A model generated the notes under the pieces. That model did not search any database. It saw only the letters and a program-made list of their open reading frames with translations, and was not told where the DNA came from. This document shows, piece by piece, positions 26,105 to 34,278 of a DNA stretch of 64,000 nt (positions within the stretch are counted from its first letter, which is position 1; each line of letters opens with the position of its first letter). Made by a program: the position numbers and the translations under genes. The DNA is from Silanimonas sp. (GTDB lineage: Bacteria; Pseudomonadota; Gammaproteobacteria; Xanthomonadales; Xanthomonadaceae). The DNA lies in the NCBI RefSeq assembly GCF_027530345.1, contig NZ_JAPZQK010000018.1, positions 124,001 to 188,000 on the forward strand, given 5' to 3'.

Positions 26105-26629
26105 TCAGGGCGCAGCGGCGCCGGCCGCAGCGGTCTGCGCGTCGATGCGGGCGGCCAGTTCCAGAAGCTGCAGGCGCTGCTGTTCGAAATCCGTGGCGAC
26201 CAGCACCTGGGTGCCCGCGATCTCCGCCTTCAGGGTCGAGAGCAGCGCCGGATCGAGGCCGAGGCTGGCGGCATCAACCGCGTCGAGCTGCGCGGCGGCA
26301 TCGCGCAAGCGATCGCCAGCAACCCCGAAGTTGCGCTGGTCGAGGTCGTTGAGCGCCTGGAAGATGGCCAATCGGGTCTTGCTGAGGGCGTTGCGGCTCT
26401 CGGCAGCGGTGGCGGCCTGCTGGGCTTCGACCAAGCGCTCCGCGCTGGCGGCGATCTCGGCGTCCTTGGCGGCGACCACGGCGGCGTTCGCCTCGGCCTG
26501 CGTGGACAGGGCATTGCTGCGCTGCCACAGGCCGATGCCATAGGCGATGACCAGGCCGGCGCAGAAGCCGACGATTCCGGTGACGACGGGGTGGCGTGAC
26601 AGCGGCGCGGTGCTCGTGGACTCGGTCAT
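26105..26629 (-). CDS. Membrane-anchored coiled-coil protein, function unknown
   Basis: This 174-residue protein has a membrane segment at about residues 15-32 (VVTGIVGFCAGLVIAYGIGL) and a long Ala-, Glu- and Gln-rich helical part from about 40 to 170 likely to form a coiled coil. I do not recognise a family. A topology of short cytoplasmic N-terminus and periplasmic coil is likely. The stop is immediately followed by the pirin reading frame. The start ATG at 26629 was chosen over an upstream TTG-like extension because the helix then begins near the N-terminus. Confidence 0.7.
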   Translation of the reverse strand: MTESTSTAPLSRHPVVTGIVGFCAGLVIAYGIGLWQRSNALSTQAEANAAVVAAKDAEIAASAERLVEAQQAATAAESRNALSKTRLAIFQALNDLDQRNFGVAGDRLRDAAAQLDAVDAASLGLDPALLSTLKAEIAGTQVLVATDFEQQRLQLLELAARIDAQTAAAGAAAP

Positions 26630-26727
26630 GTCGGCGGGCTCCTGAAAGGAAGCCCGAGGATACCGCAGCACCCCGTAGCGTCCCGTCGCGTCCCGTCTCG
26701 GCCGGGCAGGCCCGACGGCCCCGGCGA

Positions 26728-28101
26728 TCAGTCCTTGCCGGCGACCAGGCCGAACAGGTCGTGTTCGTCGGCGCCCATGATGCGGACATCGACGAACTGG
26801 CCGGGCTTCAGCTTGTGGGCCGCGCCGTCCTGGATCTGCACCGTGCCGTCGATTTCGGGCGCGTCGCCCTTCGAACGGCCGATGGCCAGATCACCATCGA
26901 TGGCGTCGATGATCACCTGCTGCACGGTGCCGACCTTGCGCTCGAGCTTCTCGGCGCTGATCTGCGCCTGCAGCTCCATGAAGCGCGCGAGGCGCTCCTG
27001 CTTCACGTCCTCGGGCACCGCGTCGGGCAGGTCGTTGGCCTTGGCGCCGGTCACCGGCGAATACGGGAAGGCACCGACGCGGTCGAGTTCGGCGGCGTCG
27101 ATGAAGTCCAGCAGCTGCTCGAAGTCGTCTTCGGTTTCGCCGGGGAAACCGACGATGAAGGTGCTGCGGATGGTCAGCTCCGGGCAGATCTCGCGCCAGC
27201 GGAGGATCCGCTCGAGCTGCTTCTCGGCGGCGGCCGGGCGCTTCATCAGCTTCAAGATGCGCGGGCTGGCGTGCTGCAGCGGCACGTCGAGGTAGGGAAG
27301 GATCTTGCCTTCCGCCATCAGCGGGATGACGTCGTCGACGTGCGGGTACGGGTAGACGTAGTGCAGGCGCGTCCACAGCCCGAGTTCGCCCAAGCCGCGG
27401 GCAAGATCGGTCATGCGGGTCTGGTACTCGCGGTCGCGCCAGGTCTTGGCGGCGTACTTCACGTCGACGCCGTAGGCGCTGGTGTCCTGCGAGATCACCA
27501 GCAGCTCCTTGACGCCGCCCATCGCGAGCTTCTCGGCTTCGCGCAGCACCTCGTCGACGGGACGCGACACCAAATCGCCGCGCATCGAGGGGATGATGCA
27601 GAAGCTGCAGCGGTGGTTGCAGCCTTCGGAAATCTTCAGGTACGCGTAGTGCTTGGGCGTCAGCTTCAAGCCGACGCCTTCGATCATGCCGTCGTCCTTC
27701 TTGCCGCGCTTGCGCGGGGCCGGCAGCAGGTCGGTGAAGGGGTCGTGCTTCGGTGGCAGGGCGGCGTGCACCGCGCTCATCACGCTGGTGTAGTCCTGCG
27801 GGCCGCTGATCGAGAGCACGCCCGGATGGGCCGCGCGGATCTCCTCCGGGCGCTTGCCCAAGCAGCCGGTGACGATGACCTTGCCGTTTTCGGCGATGGC
27901 CTCACCGATGGCATCCAGCGACTCGTTGACCGCCGATTCGATGAAGCCGCAGGTGTTCACCACCACCACGTCGGCCTTGTCGTAGCTGCCGACGATGTCG
28001 TAGCCCTCGACCTTCAACTGGGTGAGGATGCGTTCGGAATCGACGAGGGCCTTCGGGCAGCCGAGGCTGACGAAACCGACTTTGGGGTTCTTGGCGGACA
28101 T
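26728..28101 (-). CDS. rimO: Ribosomal protein S12 methylthiotransferase RimO
   Basis: RimO uses two iron-sulphur clusters and SAM to add a methylthio group to an Asp of ribosomal protein S12. This 457-residue protein has the three N-terminal cluster cysteines (Cys15 in LGCPKA, Cys51 in NTCGF, Cys80 in TGCLG), the radical-SAM motif C161-x3-C165-x2-C168 and a C-terminal TRAM domain (from about 385). The typical start [16 protein letters not shown] distinguishes RimO from MiaB. Its promoter overlaps that of the divergent hydrolase gene. Confidence 0.96.
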   Translation of the reverse strand: MSAKNPKVGFVSLGCPKALVDSERILTQLKVEGYDIVGSYDKADVVVVNTCGFIESAVNESLDAIGEAIAENGKVIVTGCLGKRPEEIRAAHPGVLSISGPQDYTSVMSAVHAALPPKHDPFTDLLPAPRKRGKKDDGMIEGVGLKLTPKHYAYLKISEGCNHRCSFCIIPSMRGDLVSRPVDEVLREAEKLAMGGVKELLVISQDTSAYGVDVKYAAKTWRDREYQTRMTDLARGLGELGLWTRLHYVYPYPHVDDVIPLMAEGKILPYLDVPLQHASPRILKLMKRPAAAEKQLERILRWREICPELTIRSTFIVGFPGETEDDFEQLLDFIDAAELDRVGAFPYSPVTGAKANDLPDAVPEDVKQERLARFMELQAQISAEKLERKVGTVQQVIIDAIDGDLAIGRSKGDAPEIDGTVQIQDGAAHKLKPGQFVDVRIMGADEHDLFGLVAGKD

Positions 28102-28151
28102 GGCGGGGCGCCGGCGACGGGGCCGGTTGCGCGGGCTGGGAACAGGCGGCA

Positions 28152-28159
28152 AGTATACC
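28152..28159. promoter_or_regulatory. Overlapping divergent -10 boxes, rimO and dienelactone hydrolase
   Basis: The sequence AGTATACC reads as TATACT on the minus strand (28157 to 28152, toward rimO) and TATACC on the plus strand (28154-28159, toward the hydrolase). The plus-strand start would give a leader of about 28 bases with a GAGG ribosome site. Neither strand has a clear -35 box. Confidence 0.4.
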
Positions 28160-28193
28160 GGGCACCCCGCCCCGACCCTGAGGACACGTTCAT

Positions 28194-28865
28194 ATGGGCC
28201 ATCCCGTTTCGCTTTCGACGCCCACGGGGCGGATCAGCGCATGGCGTGCCGACCCGCCCATTCCGCCTCATGGCGCGATCGTGGTCGTGCAGGAGATCTT
28301 CGGCGTCAACACGCACATCCGCCATGTGGTCGACCGCTTCGCCGCCCACGGCTGGGTGGCCATCGCCCCGGCCTTCTTCGACCACGTGGAATCGCACGTC
28401 GAACTGGCCTACGACGAGGCCGGCGTCGCCCGCGGACGGGAGTTGGCCGCGCAGGTCGGCTTCGACCGGGTGATGGGCGACATCGAGGCGGCAGCGCGGG
28501 AGATCGAGACCACCACGGACAGCGGCAAGGTGGGCGTCGTCGGCTACTGCTGGGGCGGCACGGCGGCCTTCCTCGCCAACTGCCGGTTGGGCCTCCCCGC
28601 GGTGAGCTACTACGGCGGTCGCACGGTGCCCTTCCTCGGCCATGAACACCCCAAAGCGCCTTTGCTGATGCATTTCGGCGAAACCGACCCGCTCATCCCG
28701 CCGGACCACGTGGCTCTGCACCGCGAACACCTGCCGCAAGCCCATATCGAGGTCTGGCCCGCGGGGCACGGCTTCAACTGCGATCAGCGCGCCGACTACC
28801 ACGAGCCCTCGGCGCAGGCGGCGCTGCAGCGCACCCTCGCCTTCTTCACCCGGACGCTGCGATGA
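28194..28865 (+). CDS. Dienelactone hydrolase family protein
   Basis: This 223-residue alpha/beta hydrolase has the cysteine nucleophile typical of dienelactone hydrolases: Cys119 in GYCWGG. Asp165 (ETDPLIP) and His192 (AGHGFN) complete the triad. The N-terminal QEIFGVN segment is the family's ligand loop. The classical enzyme opens dienelactone in chloroaromatic degradation, but many chromosomal relatives have unknown substrates, and no other pathway gene is present here. It overlaps the HIT gene by 4 bases (ATGA). Confidence 0.88.
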   Translation: MGHPVSLSTPTGRISAWRADPPIPPHGAIVVVQEIFGVNTHIRHVVDRFAAHGWVAIAPAFFDHVESHVELAYDEAGVARGRELAAQVGFDRVMGDIEAAAREIETTTDSGKVGVVGYCWGGTAAFLANCRLGLPAVSYYGGRTVPFLGHEHPKAPLLMHFGETDPLIPPDHVALHREHLPQAHIEVWPAGHGFNCDQRADYHEPSAQAALQRTLAFFTRTLR

Positions 28866-29299
28866 GTTTCACGCTCGACCCCCGGCTCGAGGCTGATTCG
28901 GTCTTCATCGCCGACGGTCCGCTCTCGCAACTCCGACTCATGGACGACGCCCGCTTCCCATGGCTCGTGCTGGTGCCACGCGTGCCGGGCGCGACGGAGT
29001 GGATCGACCTGGACGGCGCTTCGCAGCGCCTGTTGCTGGCAGAGATCAACCAGGCTGGCGCTCTGCTGCGGGTGCACTTCGCGCCGGTCGAGAAGCTCAA
29101 CATCGGAGCGCTCGGCAACATCGTGCGGCAGCTGCACGTGCACGTCGTCGGCCGTCGCGAAGGCGATGCCGCGTGGCCGGGCCCCGTGTGGGGCGCGGGA
29201 ACGCGGCGCACCTACGGCGCGGACACTCCAGACTTGGCCGCGCAGCTCGCCCGCGCTTTCGACGACCTCCCCGGGGCGTTGCTACCGGGCCCGCGCTGA
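28862..29299 (+). CDS. HIT domain protein
   Basis: HIT proteins are nucleotide hydrolases or transferases. This 145-residue protein has the sequence QLHVHVV (residues 90-96) in place of the canonical histidine triad: the first His is Gln90, while the central, nucleophilic His92 and His94 are kept. The following AAWPGPVWG is a known feature of this bacterial subfamily. The overlap with the hydrolase gene suggests coupled translation. The physiological substrate is unknown. Confidence 0.85.
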   Translation: MSFTLDPRLEADSVFIADGPLSQLRLMDDARFPWLVLVPRVPGATEWIDLDGASQRLLLAEINQAGALLRVHFAPVEKLNIGALGNIVRQLHVHVVGRREGDAAWPGPVWGAGTRRTYGADTPDLAAQLARAFDDLPGALLPGPR

Positions 29300-29309
29300 G
29301 CCCGGAGGA

Positions 29310-29897
29310 TCAGGTCTTCGGCAGCGTCACACCGGTCTGGCCCTGATACTTGCCGCCGCGGTCGCGGTAGCTGGTGGCGCAGACTTCATCCGACTGGAAG
29401 AACAGCATCTGGGCCACGCCTTCGCCCGCGTAGATCTTGGCCGGCAGCGGCGTCGTGTTGCTGAACTCGAGGGTCACGTGGCCCTCCCACTCGGGCTCGA
29501 GTGGCGTCACGTTGACGATGATCCCGCAGCGCGCGTAGGTGCTCTTGCCCAGGCAGACCACCAGCACGTCGCGCGGGATGCGGAAGTACTCGACCGTGCG
29601 CGCCAGCGCGAAGCTGTTGGGCGGGATGATGCAGACGTCCGACTCGACGTCGACAAAGCTCGAGGGATCGAAGGCCTTCGGGTCGACGATCGTCGAGTTG
29701 ATGTTGGTGAAGATCTTGAACTCGCGCGCGCAGCGCACGTCGTAGCCATAGCTGCTGGTGCCGTAGCTGACGATGCGGTGGCCGTCGACGCCGCCGCTCC
29801 CACCGGAAAACCTGACCTGCCCGGGCTCGAAGGGCTCGATCATGCCGTTCGGAACTTCGGACATCCGGCGGATCCACTTGTCGCTCTTGATGCTCAT
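29310..29897 (-). CDS. dcd: dCTP deaminase
   Basis: Dcd deaminates dCTP to dUTP, the source of dUMP for thymidylate synthesis. This 195-residue protein is standard length and begins [13 protein letters not shown]. Signature segments are [13 protein letters not shown], the catalytic region [16 protein letters not shown], the KSTYARCG nucleotide-binding part and the C-terminal [13 protein letters not shown]. It forms a minus-strand pair with mrp, whose stop lies 68 bases upstream. Confidence 0.96.
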   Translation of the reverse strand: MSIKSDKWIRRMSEVPNGMIEPFEPGQVRFSGGSGGVDGHRIVSYGTSSYGYDVRCAREFKIFTNINSTIVDPKAFDPSSFVDVESDVCIIPPNSFALARTVEYFRIPRDVLVVCLGKSTYARCGIIVNVTPLEPEWEGHVTLEFSNTTPLPAKIYAGEGVAQMLFFQSDEVCATSYRDRGGKYQGQTGVTLPKT

Positions 29898-29965
29898 GCG
29901 CGGCCTGCGTGTAGGGGAGCGAAAGCTTAGCGTGAAGCCGCGGCGGGCCGCGCACCCCGGTCGGC

Positions 29966-31048
29966 TCAGGTGTCCTGGATCACGATGCTGGGGAACGCGA
30001 TCTGCTTGTTCTTCGCCTGCATGGACAAGCGCGCCGCGGTCTTCCGGGCGATCAGGCGGTAGGCCTGGGCGATCGCGCCACCGGGTTCGGCGACGACCGT
30101 GGGCGCTCCCCCGTCCGCCTGCTCGCGGATGCGGATGTCCAGCGGCAGCGAACCGAGCAGCGGCACACCGTACCGGTCGGACATCGCCTGCCCGCCGCCC
30201 TCGCCGAAGATGTGCTCGACGTGGCCACACTTCGAACAGCAGTGCATGGCCATGTTCTCGATGATGCCGAGCACCGGCACCTCGACCTTCTCGAACATCT
30301 TCAGGGCCTTCTTCGCGTCCAGAAGCGCGATGTCCTGCGGCGTGGTCACGATCACCGCCCCCGAGACCGGAACCCGCTGCGCGAGAGTCAGCTGGATGTC
30401 GCCCGTGCCGGGCGGCAGGTCGATCACCAGGTAGTCGAGGTCCTCCCAGGCCGTGCCCGTCAGCAGCTGCTGCAGGTACTGGGTGGTCATCGGGCCGCGC
30501 CAGATGGCCGGCTGGTCCTCGCCGAGGAAGAAGCCGATCGACATCGCCTGCAGGCCATGGGCGCGCTTGGGCAGGATCATCTGGCCGTCGGGGCTGTCCG
30601 GCTTGCCGGACAGGCCGAGCATCATCGGGATCGAAGGACCGTGGATGTCGGCATCCAGCACCCCGACCCGCACCCCTTCGGCCGCCAGGGCCAGGGCCAG
30701 GTTCACCGCGGTGGTCGATTTGCCCACCCCGCCCTTGCCCGAGGCGACCGCGATGACGTTCTTCACGCCCGGTAGTGGCGTCAGGTCCTTCTGGACCTTG
30801 TGGGCCAGCACCCGGGCGCCGACCTCGACCTGGGCCGAAACCACCCCGGGCACCGCCCGGAGGGCCGCTTCGGCCCGGGCGGTCAGCTCGTCGTGCCAGG
30901 ACCCGGCGGCGTAAGGCAGCTGGAGGACAGCCATGACCCGGCCGACGTCCTCGCCCACCGAGCGGATGACGGCGGGGGACAGGGTCTCCCCGGTATGGGG
31001 GTCGGGAATCGCGGTCAGGGCCGCGGTCAGGAGCTCGTTCGGGATCAC
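29966..31048 (-). CDS. mrp: Iron-sulphur cluster carrier ATPase Mrp (ApbC)
   Basis: Mrp/ApbC is a MinD-like P-loop ATPase that carries [4Fe-4S] clusters to target proteins. This 360-residue protein has an N-terminal DUF59/MIP18-like domain (about 1-85), the deviant Walker A motif [11 protein letters not shown] at 102-112, DLPPGTGD, and a CxxC pair (CSKCG) that binds the cluster. I chose the GTG at 31048 because the family begins [10 protein letters not shown] there; there is no in-frame ATG closer. In E. coli mrp sits divergently beside metG; here 5 kb separates them. Confidence 0.94.
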   Translation of the reverse strand: MIPNELLTAALTAIPDPHTGETLSPAVIRSVGEDVGRVMAVLQLPYAAGSWHDELTARAEAALRAVPGVVSAQVEVGARVLAHKVQKDLTPLPGVKNVIAVASGKGGVGKSTTAVNLALALAAEGVRVGVLDADIHGPSIPMMLGLSGKPDSPDGQMILPKRAHGLQAMSIGFFLGEDQPAIWRGPMTTQYLQQLLTGTAWEDLDYLVIDLPPGTGDIQLTLAQRVPVSGAVIVTTPQDIALLDAKKALKMFEKVEVPVLGIIENMAMHCCSKCGHVEHIFGEGGGQAMSDRYGVPLLGSLPLDIRIREQADGGAPTVVAEPGGAIAQAYRLIARKTAARLSMQAKNKQIAFPSIVIQDT

Positions 31049-31110
31049 GGGGAAACGCCGGCGGGAAATCGGCCGGCATCTTGCCACCGGCCCGGTCCGG
31101 GGCATCAAGA

Positions 31111-31144
31111 ATTTGCATTCCGGGGCATTTGTTTCATTTGCATT
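31111..31144 (+). repeat. Direct repeat ATTTGCATT x2 before the TonB-dependent receptor
   Basis: The nine-base sequence ATTTGCATT occurs at 31111-31119 and again at 31136-31144, 25 bases apart. This is an AT-rich island in a GC-rich window. The second copy overlaps the putative -35 box, so the pair could be a repressor or activator site. Confidence 0.5.
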
Positions 31145-31166
31145 AATCGCGATCCGGTGTTACTAA
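31138..31166 (+). promoter_or_regulatory. Putative promoter of the TonB-dependent receptor
   Basis: TTGCAT (31138-31143), a 17-base spacer and TACTAA (31161-31166) form a weak sigma70-like promoter. The leader to the ATG at 31218 would be about 45 bases and carries a GGAGA ribosome-binding site at 31205-31209. Confidence 0.4.
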
Positions 31167-31217
31167 ATCGCTCAGGCGTCTGAACCGATGCCGAATCCCA
31201 AACCGGAGACTCCTCGC

Positions 31218-34121
31218 ATGTCCACCAAGCGTCACAAGAGCCTCGCGCGCCTCCCGCTCGCCCTGGCCGTCATGACCAGCCTCTACGGCCCCTACCTGTT
31301 CGCCCAACAGGCCCAGCAGGCTGACGAAACCACCGAAGAATCGACGCAGGACGGCGAGCAGCCCAAGCAGCTCGAAAAAGTCACCGTCACCGGCTCGCTG
31401 ATCAGCCGCCTCGGCTTCGACAGCGTCTCGCCGGTGCAGATCATCACCGCCGACACCAGCATCACCCTCGGCCAGCTCGACACCGCCTCGATCCTGCAAA
31501 CGACGAACGTTGCCGCCGGCTCGACCCAGATCAATAATCAGTTCTCGGGCTTCGTGGTCGAGGGTGGTAACGGCGTCCAGACCCTGTCGCTGCGCGGCCT
31601 CGGTGCGAACCGCACCCTCGTCCTGCTCGACGGCCGTCGTCCGGGCCCGGCCGGTACCCGCGGCCAAGTCGGTGCGTTCGACCTCAACGTCATCCCGTCG
31701 GCCATCCTGCAGCGCGTCGAGCTGCTGAAGGACGGTGGCGGTTCGGTCTACGGTTCGGACGCCGTCGCCGGCGTGGCCAACCTGATCACCCGCAAGGCCG
31801 TCGACCGCCCGACCTTGACGGTCGACGCCAACCTGCCGTTCGAATCCGGCGGCTCCCGCTTCAACCTGTCCGGCGCGACGGGCTGGAACTTCGACAACGG
31901 TAGCGTTGTCGCTGCCTTCCAGTACTTCGAACAGCAGCCGCTGCAGTTCGGCGACCGCGACTTCTTCGCCTGCCAGAACGATCTCGTGCGCGACGCTAAC
32001 GGCAACATCCTGCCGTACGAAGACCGCTCGGTCACCCGTGGCACCGAGCTCGAAGGCTGCAACAACTTTGGCATCTTCAACGCCGTCGACGACCTGAGCC
32101 GTCCGGCCTCGAACCGCCGCTTCGTGCAGTCGCCGACCGGCCTAACCGGCGGCCCGATCCCGGGCTACGTGCTGGGCCGCGTGGTGCCGGCGACGGCCAC
32201 CACCCCGGCGTTCCGCGAGCAGCAGTTCGCCGCGCCGTTCCTGCAGGAGCGCCACGTCATCGCGGCGGCCAACCGCATCAGCCTGTTCTCGTCGGCCGAC
32301 TTCACCTTCGGCGACATCAACTGGAACGGCCAGCTGCTGTACACGGGCCGTGAGACCTCGTCGCGCGGTTTCCGCCAGTTCTTCCCGATCATCGACGGCC
32401 GCTATGCCGGCTTCGCTGGCCTGGTCCGTCCGCTGATGCCGTACCGCTCCGACGCCGACATCAACGTCGACTACTGGTACCTCGCCTCGGGCTTCAACGG
32501 CGGCTTCGGCGCCGACAGCAGCTGGGGCTGGCGCGTCGACACGACCTACTCGCGTTCGAGCGGCGACTACACGGTCGACAGCATCGCGCGCGACCTGACC
32601 GGCGACATCGGGACGAGCCCGGACCGCAATGGCGGCCTGCCGCCGATCAACTACCTGAGCCCGGCCGTGCTCAACGGCATCGGCATGGACGCCCTGCGTG
32701 ATGCCATCGGCGTGCGCCACACGGGCAATACGGTCTACACGCAGATGGTCGCGAACGCCACCATCAACGGCGACCTGTTCGAGACGCCGGCCGGTACCGC
32801 CGCCGCCGCGTTCGGCACGGAATTCCGCCGCATCTCCATCAACGATACCCCGAGCGAGATCGAGCGCACGGGCGGCCTGTGGGGCCAGAGCTCGGCGACG
32901 GGCACCGTCGGCAAGGACTACATCTCCGAGCTGTTCGGCGAAGTGGAAGTGCCGCTGCTGGCCGGCCTCCCGGGTGTCGAGCAGCTGCTCGTCAACGGCT
33001 CGGCGCGTACCTTCAAGTACGACTCGATTGCCGATTCGGATTACGTCTGGAAGGTCGGCATGGGCTGGCAGATCATCCCGTCGATCCGCCTGCGCGCCAC
33101 CAACGGCACGTCATACCGCGCGCCGGGCCTGTATGAGCTGTTCCTGGGCAACCAGACCAGCTTCCTCGGCCAGTTGGCGATTGACCCGTGCATCGACTGG
33201 GGCACCGACGCGACCGATCTGAACATCCGCCGCAACTGCCAGGCGGCGGGCATCCCGGCGGATTACGACGGCAACGGCCCGTCTGCTGAGGTCGTCAGCG
33301 GCGGCGGTGCGGGCGTTGTGAAGCCCGAGACGTCGAAGTCGTTCACCACCGGCCTCGTGTTCACGCCGGAGTTCGCGAACATCAGCGCCTCGCTCGACTA
33401 CTTCCAGATCGAAGTCAACGACCAGATCTCGCAGTTGGGTGCCAACGCCGTGGCGGGCTGCTACGCCCTGCCGGTGTTCCCGAACAACTTCTGCAGCCTG
33501 TTCGATCGCAACCCGGGCGGCCTGCCGACGGGCTCGTACAACATCACGCAGCTGCGTGATCCGTACATCAACATCAACCGTCAGATCACCCGTGGCTACG
33601 ATCTGAACGTGCGTTGGGACGGCGACTTCACGTTCGGCACTGTCGAGGTCGAGACGCAGGTGACCTACACCACCGAGCAGACCTTCCTGCTGTTTGACAC
33701 GGCGGAAGCCAGCGGCTTCGCGACGGACGACGTGCTCGGCACGATCTCCAACCCGAAGCTGGTCGGCAACGTCCGCACGGCGCTGAACCGGGGTGACTTC
33801 ACCTACACCTGGGGCATGCGCTACGTCGACCAGACCGAGGAGCTGTTCTTCAACGGCACGGGCAACCCGGTTGCTCCGTACCGCGGTACGGCCAATGCGG
33901 TCTACGACATCGTCGCCGAGAACGTGCTGTACCACAGCTTCTCGGTGCGCTATGCCGCTGACTCGTGGAACCTGGTCGTCGGTGTGAACAACGCCTTCGA
34001 CAAGGCGCCGCCGACCGTCTCGACGGCTGCTGCGACGCGCTACGGCAACGTCCCGGCGTTCGCCACTCAGTACGACTGGTTCGGCCGCGAGCTCTTCGCG
34101 CGCTTCAGCTACCAGTTCTAA
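31218..34121 (+). CDS. TonB-dependent outer-membrane receptor
   Basis: This 967-residue receptor imports a ligand across the outer membrane using TonB energy. A signal peptide spans about 1-29. A TonB-box-like VTVTG follows at 55-59. The plug domain has LDTASILQTTN, TLSLRGLGANRTLVLLDGRR and GSDAVAGVANLIT, and the barrel ends with Phe (FARFSYQF), as required for BAM-mediated insertion. No N-terminal STN signalling domain is present. The subfamily resembles the large receptors of Xanthomonas and related bacteria that take up peptides or glycans; the ligand here is unknown. A secreted S9 peptidase gene follows. Confidence 0.93.
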   Translation: MSTKRHKSLARLPLALAVMTSLYGPYLFAQQAQQADETTEESTQDGEQPKQLEKVTVTGSLISRLGFDSVSPVQIITADTSITLGQLDTASILQTTNVAAGSTQINNQFSGFVVEGGNGVQTLSLRGLGANRTLVLLDGRRPGPAGTRGQVGAFDLNVIPSAILQRVELLKDGGGSVYGSDAVAGVANLITRKAVDRPTLTVDANLPFESGGSRFNLSGATGWNFDNGSVVAAFQYFEQQPLQFGDRDFFACQNDLVRDANGNILPYEDRSVTRGTELEGCNNFGIFNAVDDLSRPASNRRFVQSPTGLTGGPIPGYVLGRVVPATATTPAFREQQFAAPFLQERHVIAAANRISLFSSADFTFGDINWNGQLLYTGRETSSRGFRQFFPIIDGRYAGFAGLVRPLMPYRSDADINVDYWYLASGFNGGFGADSSWGWRVDTTYSRSSGDYTVDSIARDLTGDIGTSPDRNGGLPPINYLSPAVLNGIGMDALRDAIGVRHTGNTVYTQMVANATINGDLFETPAGTAAAAFGTEFRRISINDTPSEIERTGGLWGQSSATGTVGKDYISELFGEVEVPLLAGLPGVEQLLVNGSARTFKYDSIADSDYVWKVGMGWQIIPSIRLRATNGTSYRAPGLYELFLGNQTSFLGQLAIDPCIDWGTDATDLNIRRNCQAAGIPADYDGNGPSAEVVSGGGAGVVKPETSKSFTTGLVFTPEFANISASLDYFQIEVNDQISQLGANAVAGCYALPVFPNNFCSLFDRNPGGLPTGSYNITQLRDPYININRQITRGYDLNVRWDGDFTFGTVEVETQVTYTTEQTFLLFDTAEASGFATDDVLGTISNPKLVGNVRTALNRGDFTYTWGMRYVDQTEELFFNGTGNPVAPYRGTANAVYDIVAENVLYHSFSVRYAADSWNLVVGVNNAFDKAPPTVSTAAATRYGNVPAFATQYDWFGRELFARFSYQF

Positions 34122-34140
34122 GCGTCATTCGCTGCAGACG

Positions 34141-34174
34141 AAAACGGCCGGGCGCCTCGCCCGGCCGTTTTTTT
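34141..34174 (+). terminator. Rho-independent terminator after the receptor gene
   Basis: A perfect 10-base GC stem (34145-34154 with 34158-34167) with a CCT loop is followed by seven T residues and preceded by AAAA. It should stop most transcription between the receptor and the peptidase gene, so the two need separate promoters or partial read-through. Confidence 0.92.
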
Positions 34175-34278
34175 GTGGCGCCCCCTGCCTTTGTGCACAT
34201 TCCCTCTGCACGCGCATGCGGCAAACTCGCGCGTGCGGAACGCTTCAGCAATCCTTCAGACTTTTCTGGGAGCCCCCT

